Shown: piece by piece, positions 35,592-46,700 of the stretch
How the letters are laid out: each line of letters begins with the position of its first letter
How positions within the stretch are numbered: the first letter of the stretch is position 1
Assembly (NCBI GenBank): GCA_003118195.1
Contig: BEXV01000131.1
Span: 57,586 to 121,585 of the forward strand
Reading direction: 5' to 3'
From: Hemicentrotus pulcherrimus
Taxonomy: Eukaryota; Echinodermata; Echinoidea; Camarodonta; Strongylocentrotidae
DNA length: 64,000 nt
Notes under the pieces: generated by a model
What the model was told of the DNA's origin: nothing
Database searches by the model: none
What the model saw: the letters and a program-made list of their open reading frames with translations, nothing else
Program-made: the position numbers and the translations under genes

Positions 35592-38500
35592 ACCACAAGG
35601 TAAGTCTATAGCTGTCAAATACATGTACAAGCACCATACAGGAGGATCTCATTATATAGCTGCATGGATCTATTGAATACATATCTACTTTGAAGCTAAG
35701 AAGAATGATCATGTTTCCATTGTTCAATCCAAAATATTATTCATGAACTTGTGTCATCCTGATTGTGTTTATTTGAAGACCACTTTAACACACTAGGCAA
35801 ATGATGGCCACCGCTTAGGCATTGTTTGCTATATAGAGGGCGCAAGTAGCTACATGTATAAGTAGTGCAGTGGGGCTTTAAAAAGACTGGAACTCGGTAG
35901 GGTGACTTACTGAAGTCAAGTGAATCAGTCACGATGACATTTGAAGTGGCAAATGTGTCCCTGTTAGCCCCTGTGAGGGCGCTGTTGAAGATATCCTTGA
36001 TGCTTTCCTCATTGTAGTGGGAGGTTGCACAGAGGTAGATGGAGTAGCCAATCACGTAGTTGCTATTAACATCAAAGCTACTGCTGGTGATCTGTAGTCC
36101 CACAAAGTCACTTCCGATTGCGGTGTCTCTGAACAGGTTGTCAAGCTGTTTTAATGAAGCAGTCAAACGATAATAAATGAATTTATACAACAATGCTGAC
36201 TGAAATTTAAATTCAATCAGGGTCTGTAGTCAACTCATGTATACCATTAATGCTGTTCAGATCGAATTCTGAGCAACATATTTTCTCCAAAATACAAGGT
36301 TATTACAGGTTCTTCATGAAAAATGAACTTTAGATAATACAGCATATGCAAGTAAAAAGGAACATACCTAACATATGTGCGCCTACCAGGATGGATATTT
36401 CAAATGTAACTTCTGTAAGAACATGCTGATGAGCTAGCTTTTATAAGGTATGTTGCATGAAATTTTAAGTTACATGTACACTTAATTGCAACAATTTATG
36501 CAACATGCCAGGGGACATTTACAATTTATTGCTGGCATGTATTAATCACATACTGATCTCATACATGTAATACTTCTCGGTAAGAGAAATACCCTTCTCT
36601 GGGTTTCAACAAAATCAGAACATTCAGTAACTGAACAGCTTACTCATCATGTGCACTCTCACGACTCAAGTGAGGATGTACTTACATCATCTTGTAGATT
36701 GTCTTGGCGTGTTGAACCTCCAAATACTCCATCAAGACCTCGCACAATATCAAGGGTCAGGGTACCATCAAGACTTATGGTATCTTTAATGAGTACAAAC
36801 ACAAACAAATGGTTTAAACAGAGAGAATAAATGATCTCTGAAAACTATATGATCTATACAACTTAGAGATCTTGAATTCCAAATCTTTGACCTACATTGT
36901 TTAAGCTTTTGACTCTAAAGGTGCTCTATATGTTCTTCTCAATTTGTTGCCAGTAAATAACAAAATGCCAAAGAGATGACCAAAAACAACTTTAAAAAAT
37001 TTAACAATGCCTTCTATCAAAGGAAATAAACATTAATAAAGTATATCTACCCTGTTTAACAGTCACATAGATAATAAAGGAACATTCAGCAAAGTTTCCA
37101 GTCGGATCTTCAGCCTGATAAACAACTTCATGGGTGCCTGTCATGAAGCGAGATCCAGAATTACTTCCAGAGGTTTGAGCAAGGGTCACGGTGCCAGAGT
37201 TGTCTGTGGCTTGAGGATCAGTCCAGGAGACTCCCACGTCACTGGCGGCATTGACGACAAAGAATGACTGGTCAATCGGGCAGGATTGTATCTCTGGCTG
37301 TTGGAGATCTGGAAAAGAAAAAAAAATTAATGGAAATGGAAAGAGTCACAACAACAATTATTAGGAATAGAGAATGATCATGATAATATCTTTTATAAAT
37401 AAATAATAAACTTTAAAAATGTTATCTTGCAATCCCAACATGTACATGACTTTCAATGCTCTGCATTTGAACAGCAGGTATATGCAGGAAATCTTTTGTT
37501 GGATATATGAAGAGCAATGCCATTGATCACCAGTACAATAATCAATATTTAAAGAATGTTCTCAAACGAGGTATCTACGTACCTTATCCGGGCCTGGAAA
37601 GACAACTGTTAATATACATTATGGGCCTGTTTAACAAGCAATTTGGCATAGAAAATTGTTTGGGTTGCTTAGAAGAACAAAGAAGAAACATGATGTTACT
37701 TATAAACTGAGATAGCAAAGTATTTCAAATTCCTGCAACTATCAGACACAACTTTACCAAACCGTCTGGCATTACCTGCAACAACGACTGTGAAGCCACA
37801 ATAACCAATATTTCCAGCATCGTCCCTAGCCTGGTACTCCACACTGTACGTCCCTAAGGAGAATTCTTGCCCAGGGTTGTAATTGGAGGTTATCGTCAAG
37901 CTGGTGTCCATATCGTCAGTTGCTCTAACTGTCTGCCAGGTCACGATTGTAGTGGATGTTCCCAGGTCGGCCTCAAAGTTGAGGGTACCAATGGGGCAGT
38001 TATCAAAGACAGGTACGTTTTCATCAGCTGATAAGAATTTCATGGTAAAAAGATGAAAGTAAAGGCATCGTGGGGTGCTAAGGAAATGTTTCCTCACAAC
38101 ATTAGATCACAGATTTGAGCAATATAAACCTTTCATGAAATATTTTTATTATATATTTATTGGGCATGACCAACTCTTTGTAGAGTGGAAGCAAGTGAAA
38201 GGTGTGCTTGCAAATCTCATGCTCCTGGGATTGAAAGCTGCAGTGAAGGGTCTATCACAGAGCATCACTGAGTTAGTACATACAGATTATCTATCAAAAA
38301 CACCCGATATTTTCACCTGGGATCTGTGAGCAACCTACCCATTTTAGTTTTGAAATGTCCATGCTCTGGTGCACATGAACCCTTGTAAGGCCTGAGCTCA
38401 GCTATCTTTCTGAGTTACCAATGATACTAAACCTTTTTATTTCATTTTTTATCCTATTACTAAGTCTCCTGTCTATTTTTTTCTTCATAAAAAGGGACAG

Positions 38501-41500
38501 ATCTTTTGATATGAACATCAACTAATTTTGTTTGTGACATCACAACCATTAGTCAAAAGTCATATTGAGATATATGACATAAATGGCTGAGACTTTTGTT
38601 TTTACAGTACATTTTTTTCTAATATTGAGGCCTCTGTCATTTGTAAATGATGAAGAATGATGAATTGGAAAGGAAAGATCAAACAACAACTTTTCTTACT
38701 TTCGATGACAACTGTGAATTCACATTTAGCCTCATTTCCGGCTTCATCCCTGGCCACATACTCGACCGTGTATGAGCCAGCGTAGAACAGCTCAGGATTG
38801 GATGATGTAGAGGTCACGATGGGGTCAACACCGGAGTTGTCTGTTACTGTTGGTTCCGTCCAGCTGACGATGGCCGAATTTGTTCCAGGGTCAAGAGGTT
38901 GCGTGATGTAAGTGGGACAAATCACAAAGACTGGGGGTTCAACATCTAAAAAATAGAAGAGGAATTGTAGTGTAGAAAAAATATACTGTCTCTTTTTATG
39001 GTCTCAATATATGAATGTTATTCAATATAATTAAATTTCTTAAACACTTAATTCATCTACATGAATTACTTCTTGATGAAAATATCTCAATCATTTTTAT
39101 CTATTATTACTAGACTTTAAAACAATATCAATCTTTGTCTTGAAATAAAATATACGTTTCCACACTAAAAGGCTATTCACAGGTACAAATTTTGTTTATA
39201 TTAGATCTACAATCAACATTCTTTGGAATGTTTTAATAACATATTATTTGGTAAAACAAATATAATTTCCTACATGTATATCTAATTGACATCTTCAGTT
39301 TCAAAAAGAACTTCTAGCTGGGTCCTCTTGCATATAAGAACTTGCAACTGAGAGTGACTCCAAAACATGTGTTCTGATTGGTTAAAAATAACACAAGTTG
39401 AGATATATTGTCACAGTTCTTAAGAGGGTGCTGGTGACTTGTTGATGCTTTATAAAAGATACCGTACTTACCATTAACAGTTACAGTGAACAAACAGGTG
39501 GCTACGTTGCCTCTTTCATCAGTTGCGGAATAGGTGACAGTGGTTGGGCTGTCATAGAACACTCGTAGTGGTTCAGAATAAGTCATTGTGATCTGATTAT
39601 GAATTTGGGATAAAAAGGTAAAAATCTAACTAAGAAATCTAGGAAAACTATAGCAATCAAATGATATAAAAATGTATGCATTCTGATGTATTTTAACCCT
39701 CTTTTTGCCCCCTTCTTCTCCATGTAAATTGTATCCTTTGACAATGTACTCTTTCATTCTCTTCTTTTTACTAATTGCACATGAAAGTGGTTCAAATATC
39801 AAAAGCTGATATTGTATGAGAGTGAACACAAAGAGTGCCGATTGACAAGCAAACAAAGATAAATTGTTCTTGAATTGGCCCTCATAGGAGTAGAAAAATA
39901 TTGTTTTTCCACTGTGTATTAAAAGTATTACTGATTTCATTTTGGGCAACCCTTCTACCTCCTTCAAATCTGTCAATGAAAGGAGAGACATAAACATACC
40001 ATAAGATTAGCTAGTGATGTATAATCATCTGAGATAGTCAGCAGAGGCCATGAGATATCAGCATAGGCCACGCCCAGCTCGTTGTCTTGGGTGATGGGTG
40101 CAGGGCAATTGAACACAGGTGGCATATCAACTGCAAAGGAACAAGAACAAGAACAAGGAAAATAATATGAATATGAACAATAACAGGAGCAGATATAGAT
40201 AATCTTAAGAAAAACTAAAGAAAAAACAGGAATGGAGTGGAAGAACATGAGAAAAAAGAAGAACAAGTACAAGAAGAAAAAAGTAAGAGGAATGAGGATA
40301 AAAAAAAGTAGGAGAAAGATATGATCAGAGAGCAGAAACAAATTTGGAAGGAAGAAATTATAGAAGGAGAGAAAATTAGCAGAGAGTCATCTTCCCAACC
40401 ACCGGTTGTGAATACAGAATCTCTTTTCCCAGGAATATAAAGGCACTGAAAATTTCTGGTACATAATTTTATAGCAATGAATATACAGACACTGAAGTTT
40501 ATTGGGCAATGAGGTCCAATTATACATGAAAATCGTTTACACATAATGGTTTCTATTGAAAACAACTATTGTGTACAGGACCCTAGATAAATTAAAATCT
40601 GCTTTAGGGACTGCCTGTAGAGAAATAGAAAGATCACCTGTCTATAAAAGCCACTAATTTCTCCACTAATAAATTTCCTTGTCGACATGTGTTCTGAAGG
40701 AACCTATACATAAAGACCACCTGCCCTATAAAGACAGCATTCCTTGTCTCACAAGAGAGGTCTTTATATGCAGGTTTCACTGAACAATCCATATACTTAC
40801 ATAGAACATTGACAGTAAACATGCACACCGCTGTGTTCCCGAACCTATCAACATAGGTCATCATGACAACATCATTCTCTCCCGCCAGACTAGCTTGAAA
40901 AGTAGACCCTGAAGCCAGGTTGGTAGAAGAGGTGAACTCCCCAGAGTTGTCGGTCACACTAGGCATGGCCCAAGTCACCGCCAGGGATGTAACATCTGGC
41001 TGGACGTACTCGACTATGTTGCCAGGGCAACCAGTGATGACAGGTATTTTATTGTCAACTGTATCAAAGAGAAAATTTATAAAATTTAATTTTCTCTTTA
41101 AATTTATTCAAATATGTATTATGAAAATGTTTTGATAAGTTAATATTATTTCTTACATTTTGCAAATGAAGATTTCACTTTTGGGGGGAAAAGAAGCGCA
41201 TATCACAAGTATCTGGGCAGCCTGGGCTGGCTTACATACTGACTTTTCAAGAATCTTAGCTATTATTATGCAACCAGATAATTCTTTTCAAACTATTGCA
41301 TTAATACATAATTTAAAAGAAGAAGTATAGTAAAGCTTTAACAGTTATCAAAAGTATTATCAATAAAGACTGACACAAAATTGTATCCATATCAATTTCA
41401 ATGTCATCTATACTACATTGTAATATCATAAAATATATATTCAAAGCTAAAACAGAAGTGAAATTAAGGCAGTGTTTCACTAAACAGTCATAAATACAGG

Positions 41501-43704
41501 TTTGCCGACAACTCATTGGAATGAGTGTATAAAATTTAACACATGTGTCAATGGGATGTCAGTGAACTTGAACTAATGATGGTTTCCTGTAACAATGCCC
41601 TGAAGAGTTTCAGTGACTTTACCCAAGATTGTCACAGTGAAAGAACAAGAGGCAACATTATTGACATGATCAGTTGCTGTGTAATTCACCACAGTGACCC
41701 CAATGCCAAAGGCTGACCCAGGGTCAGAGGTCGTGACAAGGGTTGGAGTGCCATAATTGTCTGTCGCAGTGGGCGGGATCCAGGAGATGTTGACCTCAGT
41801 GGTACCCGTAGCAACCCAAAGCAAGGTGTCATTCGGGCAGTTGTAGATGGTTGGTAGGACGTCGTCATCAGTAACTGCAAGTCAAAATATTCCAAAGTAT
41901 AAAAATTGCATGAGTGCAAGATTTAATCCATACTAAACTGAATTCACGTTCCCCAAATGCTTAATACAGGGACTATCCAGTTTGTGTTGCCAATGGCTTA
42001 CATAAAGAGTACATATCTTCTCAATTCAATATTGACGAGGACAATTGCATCTTTCTCAAATTTTTATTTCTTTTTCAACAGGCTCAATTTTCTTGACAAA
42101 GTTATAATCCCAGGGTTGTAATTTACAAAAGTACAGAATTCTCCAAATTTTTTCCACAAAGCAATTAATTCTTTCTTTTTGAGTAGGGGCCATCACATGG
42201 TTTTAACCTACCATTAATGGTAACAGTAAAAATGCACTGCACCACGTTGTACTTTGTGTCCATAGCAGTGTAGAGGACTTCTGTTGACCCCTCAGGAAAC
42301 AGCGACCCTGATTCTTTAGTCTGCATGACCAAGAGGTCGTTCCCATCTATGAGGTCACTGAAGGTTGGTTCAACCCATGTCACACTGACCTCGCCTGTTC
42401 CAGGTGTGACATCCCTTATGATGTCATCGGGGCAGGAGGTCAAAACTGTGGGTGATACAGCATCACTGGATTCTAAAACAGAAAAGAGGAATTCCAAATA
42501 CATTGTTTGTCAAGGTGGTGGACTTTTAACAGTACAATTTCTGATAGGGGAAAACAACTTCATTTGATACAAAATCTTGACTTTCACAATACAGCACTGA
42601 GCAACAAGTGTTTTTTTTTTTAATGAAAATCTTTTCCCTAAAATGTTAAATTTTGTCACTTTCTAGAGAAATTATCAGCAAGAATCCACTTGCAATCATA
42701 TAATTACAGTTAGTGTAAAATTGCAAATTTGACTTATGTTGCACAACCTGTTGAATTTCATACAGACTATTATGTAAAGAGTTTGATTCAAATAATATTT
42801 GATGCATCTTTTCATATCCATTCCCATTTCAGACAATGCAACTGGAAAGAATCTCTAGGGTCCATTATTGCACGATTTCCTTCTTGGAAGTCGCCCTTGT
42901 AATCACATTTTTGGCCTATTTCGGGGGCTCTTTTTTGTATTTCCGGGCAGCTTCGCCTGCTAACCCCATGCAAATAGTCACAGATAATATCTTTATCATC
43001 TGCTGAGAGCCAGAAGGGCACTTACTTGTCTAATTTTCCTCAGGGTCAATGTCCTTCTAGCTCTAAAGCACAATACATTCACATCAGTGAAGGAATACTT
43101 ACCATATACTCTCACTTTGAAAACACATTTCGATCTCTCTCCTGCATCATCTATAAATGTATACGTCACTTTTGTTGTACCGAGTTGAAAGGTGGCACCC
43201 GGAGCATAGTCTGACGAGGCAGTGACCGCCCCACCGTTTGGGTCAATGGCGGTGGGTGCGGTCCAGGTCACGTTTGAAGAGGTCACTCCAGCTGACACGG
43301 TGACCACTATGGTGCTTTCAGGACAGTTAGAGATTTCTGGTGACCCATCGACTGTAGTCAAAGAGAGAATGAGAAACATGTATTGAGAAGGAGCAAAATA
43401 AATTGTACACAGGCCTGAGACTATTTGAAATGAAGAAAAAAGGGGGAAAATTCCTTTAAAATTTGTCCAGTTAGAATTTGTGTCCTCCCCCCTCCCCACA
43501 CCCCCCTCCACCCTCAAAGGGGAAAAAAAGTGTGTGACAATCCCCTGAAATGCCCTCTGTATAGTCTTCAATACTGTATCCAAGGATCAAAATGATGATA
43601 CTTCTGGTATGGTTTCGATCAATTATTTAAAGGGTAAAGGGTTTGCTAAAAAGATTGACATCACAATAATCTTCCTAATAAGCACTCTCATTTATTACAA
43701 GCCA

Positions 43705-43749
<45 letters not shown>

Positions 43750-46700
43750 TGGTCTTTCAGTATGCACTAGAGCTGTTTATATCATCGCATGATTTCTCTG
43801 TTTCTATGGACTATTTCGTTATTATTAAAAAGAATTTGAAGACTAACCTATCACTGTTACAGTGAAAGAGCAGTTTGTTTCCAGTCCAATTTTATCGGTG
43901 GCTGTGTATGTAACTGTTGTGTTTCCCAAAGGAAAGTAATCTCCGACTGAATGAGTGGAAGACAAAAAGACCTCTCCAGAATCATCAGTTGCTGTGGGAA
44001 CCTCCCAGCGAACCACTGCTCCATTGCCGATGACAGTTGTGTTGGGGCAGGTTAAAGTTGGAGGTGTTGTGTCTGTATGTTCAAAACATGAAATGATGAA
44101 AACATGACAAATCAAATATGAAAAACATACTTTTTACTCTATTTAGTCTTGATTCAACAAGTCAGTTAGATCTAGTCTCACCTACATCATTACAAGACCG
44201 AAAATGTCTGTGTCTTTCGTTCGTTAGCCTCGATCCTCTTAAGAGGAGCCGACCCTACCCAAATCATAGGCTAACAAAAGAAAGAGACAGAAATTTTCGG
44301 TCTACATCATTACATAATTTAGACTAAACTTAGTCTTAGATATTCTTACAATGCACATTTGGAGATATGATCAAATACTTCTTTAACATTTTAGCGCTAT
44401 TGTTGATCCTGATTCCGATGCCCGAACTTATATAGCATCAATCTCCAGAGTCCAAATGCACTACACGGCAAGATCAACTCGACGGCGAAGCTGCATCGCA
44501 CAACCAACTCTGCCTCAGCTCAGCTCAAGATAGACATTCTATTCGGGCAGCTGAAGTGCGTAGTTGTTCGATCTCCGTCATTTTGAACGTTATCCGAAAT
44601 AATATTTAGACGAACACTTCGGCGTTTTCATTAAGTTCAAATATGCTTCTTCTTTTTTTCAATATTCATTTCGGAACTTAATGCCTCGATCTAGTATAGC
44701 CATGAGAAGTCTTACCATTTCCATAAAAAAGAAGGCAGCATAGCAGAGCTCAGAGGAAAGAGTATGAAAGTTAATCGTATCAGGATGACGCACGTACGTT
44801 GTTGATAAACAAAAAAATTGCACCAGTCTCATGGCACATTTAGGGAATTCCCTCATCTGGCGTGGTGCCACCGCTTTATCTATACCGACGATAGTTTGAA
44901 CCCCTTCTTGTAAAGTGACACCAAATCTTATTAATGGTCTACATATTCTCCTTTTTTTTTTCTTTCTCTCTGTTACTTTGAACGACATAAATTTATATCA
45001 GACTTTAAAAATGTATTTGCCATTTGATATCTAGACCAATTAATACCTCCGCGTTTTCATTTAGATACAATATCACGACTCTCGTTCGGAACGATCACAC
45101 GGGACAGGATTCTCGTCAATTCATCTTGGGAGTTCGGGGAAAAAATGTATGGGATATGTCAGAAAAAATTTCCGAAATTTTTTTTCAATTAAAAAAAATA
45201 TATATCTTGACTTCTGTGATTGGAACAAAGAAAATAGATTTCTAGTTTCTAGTCACCTCCTCCTTTCGACACGCCTCATTTTTTATATATTTTTTTAAAT
45301 AAGAAATAATTAAGAAGCCGAGAAATTGGCAACGGGGTAAACGAACGTCTTTAATATCTTGTAATTTCACTCTGACTTATTTTTACCCCCTACTCTCTAG
45401 TGCATACCCGGTACACGAATGAAACTGAATTGATAACAGTTGTCTTAATTAAAACTGACTCAATGGTATAGTATGTTTTTTTTTTAAAGTCAATTATCCA
45501 ATAAAATGGAACTGATTTCCTCCTCGTTAAAATATAAAAAATAACAATCTGGTCGAGAAACTGGGATTTACTTTTACCCTCATGTAGGCCTATGAATTCA
45601 TATATTTTATGAGACAAACCGTATCACAATGGTGGGGGGGGGGGGGGNNNNNNNNNNNNNNNNNGGTTTGGACGGGGGTGTGCGCCTGAAGCGTTTATAA
45701 ACCCAAACCAATTTTTAAGGGTCATTTTTGCAGAAAATGGTAGGGAACTTCCATTCAAGGTTTTGCCGTATTCATTTGCATGAATGATTTACACTTTCAT
45801 ACCTTAATCCCTTAATTAACTTAGTTATAGCTTCCCCAGTTTCAGCTGTTTGTTTTCCTCTTATTTCGTTTAAACGTTGCACGCTTTCCTGTATACTTCC
45901 AACTGTAGCCTACTCTTGTACTCCAGCCTCTTTAGTGTTTATTAATTTAAAACCCATGCAATTTGGAAAATAACTTCGTAAATTTTCACTTTAGCGAGAT
46001 TGTGGGTGAGATATTGTCCTGAAGAAAATAGCAATCCAAGTTTTAGGCCAAGATCTGAAAAATTGGGGCACTTTTAGGGATTTGTCAGCACAAAATCACA
46101 TTCCATGTTTAGGGACTTTTTGCAAAAAAGTAACCCATTAGAGCGGCACATCCCCGTATACCGTATTAGGCGAGTATACCCCCCCCCCGGGTTTGATGTC
46201 AAAAAGATGTCACAGCTAAAAATACTAGAGGCAAAACCTTTATATTGTAATGCTAAATAAATTTCATATACACCGAGCAGTAGGACTTGGATTTCTTAGT
46301 CTATTATAGCCGTCGCAGAACTTGAAATATTCTGTGTTTCATCATATATTTGCTTTTGTATTGGATAAGTTAGGAGATGATCTTTAATGGGCTAACCATA
46401 ATACATGCGTATAGTATTATATCATCCTAGGCCCTAAAATTACGTGCCTCATGATGGCGTCATAATCAGTCATTATGGTTGTTAAACTGTGTTATTTATT
46501 CATTTAAAGTTGAATTTAGTTGAAGACACATGCGCATTAAAGTCATGTAACATACACCCAGCAAAGAGAAAGAGAAGGTGGATACTATTTATAGTTAAGA
46601 TAGTTTCAAATAAATATTTAACATAAACGTACCTTTATTATACAAATTAATAATATAATTAAGATGATATTTAATTAGAATCATACCATTCATGGAGTAA

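Noticed and set aside
36686..37308. Cadherin or fibronectin III identity for the repeats
   Set aside because: The repeats have the HYR pattern with a CP near the start and C.F.V at the end; no cadherin DxD/LDRE or FN3 Trp/Tyr pattern.
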